Shown: one piece after another, positions 34,872 through 42,017 of the stretch
Layout: each line of letters begins with the position of its first letter
Numbering within the stretch: the first letter of the stretch is position 1
Source: Opitutaceae bacterium
GTDB lineage: Bacteria; Verrucomicrobiota; Verrucomicrobiia; Opitutales; Opitutaceae
Assembly: GCA_016715765.1 (NCBI GenBank)
Contig: JADJZJ010000006.1
Span: forward strand, 93,630 to 157,629
Length of the DNA stretch: 64,000 nucleotides
Reading direction: 5' to 3'
Position numbers and translations under genes: made by a program
The notes under the pieces: model-generated
What the model was told of the DNA's origin: nothing
Databases searched by the model: none
What the model saw: the letters and a program-made list of their open reading frames with translations, nothing else

Positions 34872-35845
34872 GTCCTGAGGGTGGTGGTTTGAATCGGCAG
34901 CGGGTTTGCTTTCACGAACTGCCGCGCCTCGTCGAAAGTGAACACGCCGTCGGTCGTGCCGATGGCGCGCGTGGCCGAGGCGCCGAGGGCGGAGGCGAAT
35001 TCGAGCATGGCCGGCATCGCCCAGCCGTGCGCGATGCCCGTGAGGATGCCGCTCGCAAAGGCATCGCCCGCGCCGGAGGGGTCGAGGGCGTCCATCGCGT
35101 AGCTGCCGCAGGTCCAGCGCCGGTCCCCGCTCCCCGCGACCGCGCCGGCGCCGCCGCGGGTGATGATCACGTTTTTGGCCCCCAGCTTCAGCAGGGCTGA
35201 CAGCTGGGCTTCGACCGTGTCCAGGCCGGTGAGGCGGCGCGCCTCATCGTCGTTGGGGAGAAAATAGTCCGTGGCGGCCAGCACGAGATCGAGATCCTTG
35301 AGCGTGTGGGTCGGGCAGCCTTCGGGCACGACGACATCAACCACGGTGCGCACGCCCAGCGTCCGGCATTCGTGCAGCACGCCGGCGAGTTCCCGGCAAT
35401 TCAAACCCGGCAGCACGAACAGGCCGCCGATATAAAGGGTGCCGAGGGTTTGCAGCCAGGCGCGCGGCAGGTGCGCGGCGGAAAATTCCGCGTTGGCGCC
35501 GAAGACATGCAGGTAGCGGCGGTCCTCGCCCTTGATCAGCAGGATTACGGTGCGGCTGGTCGGCAGGGTGGGTGAACGCTGCAGTTGCGTGCAGCCGATC
35601 CGGCGGCGCTGGAAGGCGTCGAGCAGCACGGTGGCGGAGGCATCAGTGCCGACCACGCCGGCGAGATCTGTCTTCAGGCCCTGTTTGGCGAGATCGATGG
35701 CGACATTGGCGGCGCAACCGCCGGGCTTCGACGGCAGGGCGGGGATCGCGGCGAGCTGGCCGGCGGCGGGCAGCGCGGCGAGCGGTCCGCAGAAGATGTC
35801 CTCCACGAGGATGCCGGCGCAGCCGATGGTCCGGTGGGTATTCAT
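34868..35845 (-). CDS. PfkB-family carbohydrate kinase
   Basis: A 325-residue ribokinase-type kinase that phosphorylates a ketose or sugar alcohol. It shows the N-terminal GGCAANVAIDLAKQG motif (PfkB signature 1), NDDEARRLTG in the middle, and DPSGAGDAFASGILTG near the C-terminus with the catalytic Asp (GAGD). ATG 35845 overlaps the aldolase stop (ATGA); the longer open frame from 35863 is not needed. In the operon order it would act between the cupin isomerase and the aldolase. Confidence 0.9.
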   Translation of the reverse strand: MNTHRTIGCAGILVEDIFCGPLAALPAAGQLAAIPALPSKPGGCAANVAIDLAKQGLKTDLAGVVGTDASATVLLDAFQRRRIGCTQLQRSPTLPTSRTVILLIKGEDRRYLHVFGANAEFSAAHLPRAWLQTLGTLYIGGLFVLPGLNCRELAGVLHECRTLGVRTVVDVVVPEGCPTHTLKDLDLVLAATDYFLPNDDEARRLTGLDTVEAQLSALLKLGAKNVIITRGGAGAVAGSGDRRWTCGSYAMDALDPSGAGDAFASGILTGIAHGWAMPAMLEFASALGASATRAIGTTDGVFTFDEARQFVKANPLPIQTTTLRT

Positions 35846-36732
35846 GGGGCCTTGCCGCAGCAACCCAGCAAACCGATGCGCTCGTTGACGGCATCCCGCA
35901 CGGCCGCCCGGCCCGCGGCCATGAGATCACGGTCGCCGCCGATGCCGAGCAGGGCGTGGGGATCCGCCGCGGCTTGCCGGAGCGACTGCTGCAGCGCGGC
36001 GAGGTACCTTTGCTTCAGATACGTGCCATAGTTCACCTTGGCCACGCCCAGGGCGATGGCGCCCTGGAGCGAGGCGGCCGCAATGCCGGTGCCGCCGTGC
36101 AGGACGAGCGGCGTGTTCACCTTGTCGGCGATGGCTTCCAGGCGGTCGAGGTCGAGGGGGCGCTCGCCTTTGACCAAAATGTGGATGTTGCCGACGCTGA
36201 CGGCCAGCAAATCGACGCCGGTTTGCTGCACAAAGGCCCGGGCCTCCTCAGGGTCGGTCATGGCCGCGCCAGACTGCACGTGACCGCTGGCGCCGCAAGG
36301 CAACTCCCCGAGTTCCGCTTCCACGGCCACGCCGCGCGGATGCGCATAGGCCACGATTTTTTTTACCCGCTCCAGATAGTCCGGCGCCGATGCCTTGGGA
36401 TCGGCCGGCATGACCAGGTTGAAGCCGGTGTCGCAGGCGCGGCGGACCCAGTCATCGCGTGGACATTCGTTGAAGATGAGACCGCACGGCACGGTCGCGG
36501 AAGCCGCGGCGGCCTTGCCGAGCGCGGCGTACATTTCCAGGCGTTCCTGAAACCGGCGCTCCGGGCGGCTCAGAAAATCGCCGTTGAACCCGATGATGAT
36601 GGGCGAGCGGGAGGCTTCCGCCGCATCAATCACGCCCTGCAGCGAATCGAGGTTCCAGCTCTCGAAATAGCCCAGGGCATATTTTTCCGCGCGGGCGCGT
36701 TCAATCAGCTGGGCAACGGGGTAAAGCGCCAT
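35842..36732 (-). CDS. Class II (FBA/tagatose-bisphosphate type) aldolase homologue with altered active site
   Basis: The 296-residue protein follows GatY/KbaY over its length: N-terminal ALGYFESWNLDSLQGVIDAA, VAVEAELGELP, AVSVGNIHI (His184), LVLHGGTGI (His212) and VAKVNYGT. However, where canonical enzymes have the catalytic/metal pair Asp-His (LHLDHH in GatY), this protein reads LIFNEC (Asn88-Glu89). Two zinc-ligand histidines remain; the third may be replaced by Glu89, and the proton-donating Asp is Asn. It is therefore either a divergent aldolase for another sugar phosphate or a related lyase. It is the first gene of the sugar operon. Confidence 0.82.
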   Translation of the reverse strand: MALYPVAQLIERARAEKYALGYFESWNLDSLQGVIDAAEASRSPIIIGFNGDFLSRPERRFQERLEMYAALGKAAAASATVPCGLIFNECPRDDWVRRACDTGFNLVMPADPKASAPDYLERVKKIVAYAHPRGVAVEAELGELPCGASGHVQSGAAMTDPEEARAFVQQTGVDLLAVSVGNIHILVKGERPLDLDRLEAIADKVNTPLVLHGGTGIAAASLQGAIALGVAKVNYGTYLKQRYLAALQQSLRQAAADPHALLGIGGDRDLMAAGRAAVRDAVNERIGLLGCCGKAP

Positions 36733-36735
36733 GGT

Positions 36736-36769
36736 GGTAAATTATTACACTAGAACGAAAATAATTACC
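36736..36769 (-). promoter_or_regulatory. Operator/promoter of the sugar operon
   Basis: On the coding strand GGTAATTATT and AATAATTTACC form an almost perfect inverted repeat 13 nt apart, ending 3 bp before the aldolase ATG. TTGGTA and TAATAAT within it could be -35 and -10 boxes 18 bp apart, so a bound repressor would cover both. This promoter would put the transcript start at or next to the ATG, giving an almost leaderless mRNA. The DeoR-type protein at 37118 is the nearest regulator candidate. Confidence 0.5.
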
Positions 36770-36818
36770 AAATGAGGCAAGTGCTAAAAAGGCAGGTCAG
36801 GCATGTGAAGCCGTGTTG

Positions 36819-36890
36819 TAGCTACGAGCGTGAGCGAGTGGACCGCACGCGGCGAATGCCGAACCACCACTCGCTCACGCTCGTAGCCAC
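36819..36890. repeat. Type C palindromic repeat, long-loop copy
   Basis: GTAGCTACGAGCGTGAGCGA and CCACTCGCTCACGCTCGTAG arms around a loop of about 25 nt. Gap 36733-37117 holds the operator, this element, a type E pair (GCAGGGCCGGACCTTGG near 36957 and CCAAGGTGCGGCCCTGC near 37040) and a half type A repeat. Confidence 0.8.
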
Positions 36891-37098
36891 CATGCAGGAA
36901 ATGCAGGGATGGCTGCAGACAGGCCCAAGGTGGAAATCGCGTGCGCCGGTCTTACTGCAGGGCCGGACCTTGGTTCGGCCTGTCATGCTCGCGCATACGG
37001 AAAGATTAACCGCCTTCGCGGCGTCCAGGCACACACCAAGGTGCGGCCCTGCAAAGCCGAGAGGCGGAAGGGTGTTGGTCGCGAACGGGAGCGCAGCC

Positions 37099-37123
37099 TC
37101 GCGGCGTAAAGCCGCTCCTACAG
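37099..37123. repeat. Half type A repeat that supplies the DeoR stop codon
   Basis: TCGCGGCGTAAAGCCGCTCC followed by TACAG equals the right arm of the full elements; the left arm is missing. Read on the minus strand it is CTG-TAG-GAGCGGC: the deoR-type gene ends inside it. Confidence 0.8.
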
Positions 37124-37903
37124 CCGGTCTTTCGTGGGGTTGGCGATCACGACCTGGCGGCCGGAGCTCTTCAGCTGCTCGAGCGGGCCTTTCGGGCACT
37201 TGCCGTCGGTGATGACCACGTGAATCGCATTCACGTCGAGCACCTTGCACAGGGCGCGCTGCTCGAATTTCGAGCTGTCCACGAGCAGGTAGAGCTTGGC
37301 GCAGCGTCCGGCCATCAGCTGCTTGATCCGCAGCGTGGCGATGGAGGACTCGTAGGTGCCCTCGGCGGCCACGAAGGCCTTGGTGGACATGAACGCGGCA
37401 TCAACGAAGAACTTGGCGCAGGCCTCCTCGGCGAGGGTGCCGACAAAGGAGGCGCTCTGCGGATCATACTCGCCGCCCAGGCAGATCACCTTGGCGTGGG
37501 GCGTGCGGCCGACCTCGATGGCGATGAGCGCGGAGTTCGTGATGACGTTCAGGGCGAGCTCGGCCTTGGCGATCAGGCGGGCGAGCTCGATGCAGGTGCT
37601 GCTGCCATCGAGGAAAAGCGTCTGGTCCGGCCGGATGAACTCCAGGGCGCGGGCCGTGATGGCCTCCTTTTCGGCGCGGTTGGTGTCGATGCGCGACAGC
37701 AGCGACGTTTCATAGAGGAAACGCGGGGCGTTCGAGCGCTGCGCCCCGCCGAGGGTCTTGATGAGCGCGTTGCGCTGGGCGAGGACCTCGACGTCGCGTC
37801 GCACGGTCATCGACGATACGTCCAGCAATTGCTCGAGTTCCTGGTAGGTGCAGGCGCCCTTGGCCTGCAGCACGTCCAGGATTTTTTGTTGGCGCGGAGT
37901 CAC
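37118..37903 (-). CDS. DeoR-family transcriptional regulator
   Basis: The 261-residue product has the DeoR N-terminal winged HTH (QQKILDVLQAKGACTYQELE, SSMTVRRDVEVLAQR, about 4-45) and the isomerase-like sensor domain (FLDGSSTCIELAR, NVITNSALIAIEV, CLGGEYDPQSASFVG), which binds a phosphorylated sugar. The start is GTG (37903); no in-frame ATG lies upstream. It follows the second PhyH gene by 78 bp and precedes the sugar operon, whose product pathway forms sugar phosphates, so it is the prime candidate for its repressor. The TAG stop comes from a half type A repeat. Confidence 0.9.
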   Translation of the reverse strand: MTPRQQKILDVLQAKGACTYQELEQLLDVSSMTVRRDVEVLAQRNALIKTLGGAQRSNAPRFLYETSLLSRIDTNRAEKEAITARALEFIRPDQTLFLDGSSTCIELARLIAKAELALNVITNSALIAIEVGRTPHAKVICLGGEYDPQSASFVGTLAEEACAKFFVDAAFMSTKAFVAAEGTYESSIATLRIKQLMAGRCAKLYLLVDSSKFEQRALCKVLDVNAIHVVITDGKCPKGPLEQLKSSGRQVVIANPTKDRL

Positions 37904-37981
37904 GGCGGGAGCCTGCAGGGGAATGCGCGCCCATTCAAGCGACTTGGCCGGGACCCGGCCGGATCGCGGGCCGCCGGGCGC

Positions 37982-38929
37982 TCAGCAAATCATCCCGCGT
38001 TTGGCCGCCCGGCCGTGGCCGATGGGATTTTCCCCGATCCAGCGTTCGTCCACGGGTTCCGAGGCCGGCTGATAGCGGGTGTCGGTGGAAAAGCGGAAAA
38101 AGTCGGTCTGGTTGTCCAGGCTCGCGTGCACGGTGGTCATGCCGAAAATCAGGATGTCGCCCATGCGATACTCGGTGCTCAGCCACCGGCCGCCGAGATG
38201 CTCGCGCAGGCTGGAGGGATTGTTGGAGAGCACGCCGCCCCATTTCCACGGGATCCGGCCCGATTCGATCTTCTCCGCCTCGGGCCGGTTGGTGCAGTAG
38301 GTGTCCACGTCGCGGCTCAGGTAGTTTTTCAGGCGTGCGGTCTGCCGGTGGGAACCTTCCAGCACCATCAGGCCGCCGATTTCATAGGCGATGTCGCCGT
38401 AGGGCACCCAGGCGGTGCAGAGTCGCGAACTGCCGCGGCCCATGTAAACGGTGTCGCAATGCGGGTCGGTCCCGAAGCCCTTGCCCATGGTGCGGACCCA
38501 GGTGAAATCAAAATGCCGGACGGCGTCGGCGAAGAAGGCGCCGAAGAGCTCCAGGATCCGGCCGGCGTAGAGGAGCTGCTGCATGCTCCGGTTGGCCTTC
38601 GAGATGGAATTCATGAATTCCACGGCGAGGCGCGGATCGGCGAGAAACTTCAGGTCGGCATCCGCGCGCTTCACGGCCTCCATCGCGGGATAGGCGGGAT
38701 CGAGCAGGTTTCTTTCCGCCAGGACCCCGGTGATCCCGGCGCGCGCGGCCCGGACCAGGGCGGGATCCAGAAAATTCGGGATGAACAGATAGCCGTCGGC
38801 CGCGAAGCGCTCCCGCAGCGCGGCGACGTCGTTCACCACGTCATCGGACCGGCGCAACTCGCCGAAGGCGTGGGGCGAAGTGTCCAGCTCGTGACCTTTG
38901 GCGAAAATACGCGGCAGCGTCGTATTCAT
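37982..38929 (-). CDS. PhyH-family Fe(II)/2-oxoglutarate oxygenase (second copy)
   Basis: A 315-residue oxygenase with the facial triad DPHCDT (His157, Asp159) and His268 (TTVHASLDN), and Arg279 (FFRFSTDTRYQ) for 2-oxoglutarate. The surrounding text (RRSDDVVNDVAALRERFAAD, GYLFIPNFLD) is standard for the family. It is not closely similar to the PhyH at 32003. It lies upstream of the deoR-type gene on the same strand and diverges from the beta-helix glycanase. The substrate is unknown. Confidence 0.85.
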   Translation of the reverse strand: MNTTLPRIFAKGHELDTSPHAFGELRRSDDVVNDVAALRERFAADGYLFIPNFLDPALVRAARAGITGVLAERNLLDPAYPAMEAVKRADADLKFLADPRLAVEFMNSISKANRSMQQLLYAGRILELFGAFFADAVRHFDFTWVRTMGKGFGTDPHCDTVYMGRGSSRLCTAWVPYGDIAYEIGGLMVLEGSHRQTARLKNYLSRDVDTYCTNRPEAEKIESGRIPWKWGGVLSNNPSSLREHLGGRWLSTEYRMGDILIFGMTTVHASLDNQTDFFRFSTDTRYQPASEPVDERWIGENPIGHGRAAKRGMIC

Positions 38930-39208
38930 ATGGCAGGGGCAGCGATATGATAAAAAATTAAGAAAGCGTTGTGATTAAATAACAGGCCGCTTGGAGCGTC
39001 AACCGGTAAGTTGGCTGGCCCGCGCAACAGCCGCGCCACCGCGTAGTGCCGGACTTCAGCCGGCACTGGATCGTAAGAACCTTCCGCCGCCGCCGCAGGG
39101 CAAGCGCGGGCTAAAGCACCGCGCTACGGACGGGGATGTCGGCGCCCCTCCTACAAGTAGAAAGTCTGTCCGTTCGCCTTAACCGCGCCGCCATGATGGA
39201 ATTGAGCC
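38930..39208. promoter_or_regulatory. Divergent region with an A/T-rich promoter segment and repeats
   Basis: An A/T-rich run (about 38945-38985) next to the PhyH start probably contains its promoter. The rest holds a type G repeat (GTAGTGCCGGACTTCAGCCG at 39044, matched at 59538), a CGCGGGCTAAAGCACCGCGC hairpin near 39107 and CCTACAAGTAGAAA (39149; also at 30219). Confidence 0.5.
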
Positions 39209-41773
39209 ATGAACCCCCGGTTGCTGGCCCTGGCTGCACAGTTGTGTCTGGTTGGTTTGGTGCAGGCGGGGCCGCCGACCGGTACGCCCGCCGACCGTCC
39301 CGTGGTCGTGACGGTCCTGGGTGAGCCGCGCTACACGCACCGGCATTACGAGTCGGAGGTGGAGGATGCGCCGGAGGATCGGCAGAAGATCTACCAGACG
39401 GGATGCACGGGCGAGATCGGCCTGCGCGTGTCCGGGCTGAAGGCCGAACCCCACCGGGTGCACCTGGCCTACACCGAGATGGCGATGGGCGAACCGGCGC
39501 GGAGGGTGTTCGACATTTTGCTCAACGGCCGGACCGTGGCCAAGGAAGTGTGCACGTACCATCGGGTGGGGATGCGCCGGGTGCTGGCATTCGATTTCAC
39601 CGTCGCACCGCAGGAGGGCGCCATCACCTATGAGCAGCGCCGCAGCGTACCCGAGGCGGATTTTCCGCTCTTTTGCCTCATGCAGGTTTATGATCAGTCG
39701 GGCCGGCTCGTGGCGGAACAGTCCGCGTACGCGATGCGGCCGCCCGACTGGGACCGCAACACGCTGCTGGACTTTACCCGCGTCCACGAAGGCCAGAGCC
39801 TTGAGACCGGCCGCACCGCGCCGCCGTGGGCGGGCACGTACCGGATCCGGGCGCATGAAATTGACCGGGTGACGCCGGCCGATGTGGTCGGACCTGACGG
39901 GGTGGTTTATCCGAATTGGACGCGGGTCGGCATCCCGGACGGGATCCCGGTGCGCGCGAACACGCATAACGCAGCCGACTACGGGGCCGTGCCGGATGAC
40001 GGGCAGGACGACTCCGCCGCGCTGCAGCGGGCCGTGGCCGTCCTCGAGGCGCGCGATGAGGGTGGGGTGCTCTTCATCCCGGCCGGCATCTACCACCTGG
40101 ACCGTCCGGTCCTCATCAAGGGCGACAACATCGTGCTGCGCGGCGCCGGCGCGAAAAAGACCCGGCTCGTCTCGCGCTTTTCAAAGCGGGGCGAGGCGCC
40201 GGAATTGCACGGCATCCCGGCGGACGGGAAGATCCATCCGCAGAGCTTTTACTATGTGTGGCTTGATCCCGAGGGTCTGACCGGCGTCGAGGTCACCGCC
40301 GCGGGCCGGAGTGTGCAGCACATCACCCGGGCCGGGCTTTGGGAGACGCAGATCTTTTTCCGTTTTGCCGGGCAGGAGCTGGTGGCCGCAGCCGGGCCGG
40401 GCGCAACCGACCTCACGGTCAGCGCCTCCTACCGTGACGGTACGGTGCGCCGGGTGACGCGCCGGGTGCGGCTGGACACGGCCCCGGGGCCGATGGAGCG
40501 CGGTTACGGTTCGCTGGCGATGATCGGTTTCGCCGGCCGGGGATTGGTGGGAGAACGCATTCCGCTCACAGCCGACGGCCGGCGCGGCGACATGCATCTC
40601 GATCTGGCGCCAGGGCACGGCTTCGCGGCCGGCGATCGCCTCCAGGTCAATGCGCCGGCCACCGCGCGGTGGGACCGGCTCACCACGTCGGCGCGGCCCG
40701 GCGCCCAGATCCGCACCAACCATTACCAGCTCACGCGGGTGGAGGGGAACCGGGTTTGGCTGGGCGAGGCGTTGCGCCTGGAGTTCCCGGTCATTGACGG
40801 CGCCTCGGTGCAGCGCCTGGTTGCGCAACTGCATTGCGGGATCGAGGAGCTCGGTTTCGAGCAGGAGGTGCGGGCGATGATCCACGGGGTCATGTTTGAA
40901 TACGGCTGGGAGTGCTGGGTGCGCGGGGTCGAGCTGACCCGGGCGGGGGACAAGTCCCTCTACATGCCGCACTCGAAGCGTTGCGAGGTGCGCGACGCGG
41001 TCTTCGACCGCGTGTGGTACAACATCGGCGGTTCCGGCTACATCGGCTGGGAGCATTCCTTCGACAGCCTGATGGAAAACGTGACCGCCCATGCCATGCG
41101 GCATGGGCCGTGCGTGCAATGGGGCTCGTCGGGCAATGTGATCCGCCGGAGCGTGTTTCACGGCAGCGATGCGCAGTGGCATGCCGGCTGGACGAATGAG
41201 AATCTCTTCGAGGAACTGATCGTGGAATCCACCCAGCGCGACGGCGCCTACGGCAACGGCATGTGGGCCTCGCCGCCCGAGGACCGCGGCCACGGTCCGA
41301 ATGGGCCGCGCAACGTGGTTTACAACTGCAGCATCTCCTCCCCGAAGGCGGGGCTCTGGATGGGCGGCATGAACGAGTCGTGGCTCATCCTCCACAACCT
41401 CTTTGTCGTCGGCCGCGGACCGGGCGTGGTCGCCCGGACGGCCAGCTTCGACCATCTCATCCAGGGCAACGTGTTTGTGCTCCTGGAGCCGGAGCCCGCC
41501 GCGATCTATCTCGGCACGCCGGATTGCATCGGGGTCGAATTGATCGACAACCGGTTCTACGGTCCGGTCAGGCAGCTGACCGGCGGGGCGATTGCACCCG
41601 CCGTCGAGCGCGGCAACCGCATCCGCGCCTCCGGCCAGAGCGAGCGGCCGCGGCCCGCCGTGCGTTCGATCTTCGAGTGGCAGCAGGCGCAGCGCACCGT
41701 GATTCAGGCCACGCAGGACCAGCGGGCGACGGCGGCGGGCGCTGAAGTCGGGTCCCGGTTCCCGCCCGTCTGA
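39209..41773 (+). CDS. Exported protein with N-terminal beta-sandwich and pectate-lyase-like beta-helix
   Basis: An 854-residue secreted protein. After a signal peptide (MNPRLLALAAQLCLVGLVQA) comes a domain of about 150 residues resembling malectin/carbohydrate-binding sandwiches (GEIGLRVSGLKAEPHRVHLA, FDILLNGRTVAKEV). The rest is a right-handed beta-helix that opens with the pectate-lyase-3/GH28-GH55 entry motif (NTHNAADYGAVPDDGQDDSA, ALQRAVAVLE, GGVLFIPAGIYHLDRPVLI). It includes helix rungs such as GCWVRGVELTRAGDK-type sequence (ECWVRGVELTRAGDKSLYMP). It may cleave or bind a pectin- or rhamnogalacturonan-like chain. It is followed by a TonB receptor on the same strand. Confidence 0.78.
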   Translation: MNPRLLALAAQLCLVGLVQAGPPTGTPADRPVVVTVLGEPRYTHRHYESEVEDAPEDRQKIYQTGCTGEIGLRVSGLKAEPHRVHLAYTEMAMGEPARRVFDILLNGRTVAKEVCTYHRVGMRRVLAFDFTVAPQEGAITYEQRRSVPEADFPLFCLMQVYDQSGRLVAEQSAYAMRPPDWDRNTLLDFTRVHEGQSLETGRTAPPWAGTYRIRAHEIDRVTPADVVGPDGVVYPNWTRVGIPDGIPVRANTHNAADYGAVPDDGQDDSAALQRAVAVLEARDEGGVLFIPAGIYHLDRPVLIKGDNIVLRGAGAKKTRLVSRFSKRGEAPELHGIPADGKIHPQSFYYVWLDPEGLTGVEVTAAGRSVQHITRAGLWETQIFFRFAGQELVAAAGPGATDLTVSASYRDGTVRRVTRRVRLDTAPGPMERGYGSLAMIGFAGRGLVGERIPLTADGRRGDMHLDLAPGHGFAAGDRLQVNAPATARWDRLTTSARPGAQIRTNHYQLTRVEGNRVWLGEALRLEFPVIDGASVQRLVAQLHCGIEELGFEQEVRAMIHGVMFEYGWECWVRGVELTRAGDKSLYMPHSKRCEVRDAVFDRVWYNIGGSGYIGWEHSFDSLMENVTAHAMRHGPCVQWGSSGNVIRRSVFHGSDAQWHAGWTNENLFEELIVESTQRDGAYGNGMWASPPEDRGHGPNGPRNVVYNCSISSPKAGLWMGGMNESWLILHNLFVVGRGPGVVARTASFDHLIQGNVFVLLEPEPAAIYLGTPDCIGVELIDNRFYGPVRQLTGGAIAPAVERGNRIRASGQSERPRPAVRSIFEWQQAQRTVIQATQDQRATAAGAEVGSRFPPV

Positions 41774-42017
41774 TTCTACGGGTAGTATATCGGGCGCGTT
41801 GTAGGGGGGAATATTCTTATTCAAACCCTGTGCCACTCCCCCAATCCCCAGTTTCAACGGCTGAGTCGTATCCCCAAATTCGCAGTAGCCTACCCCCAAT
41901 AAAGTATCCCCTGCCGGTCCGCCGCCACCTTCGGTGCTTCGCCCCGGCCTCCGCCAACCCCTTTGTCAGGCAAGTCAGCATCCCTAAGAACTAGCACACT
42001 CAAGTGTTACCCATAAA
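41774..42017. promoter_or_regulatory. Leader region of the second TonB receptor
   Basis: 244 bp with several short runs of C, a CTACGGGTAG palindrome (41777-41786) and ACACTCAAGTGT (41997-42008) just before the start. There is no Shine-Dalgarno sequence before ATG 42018. Confidence 0.35.
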
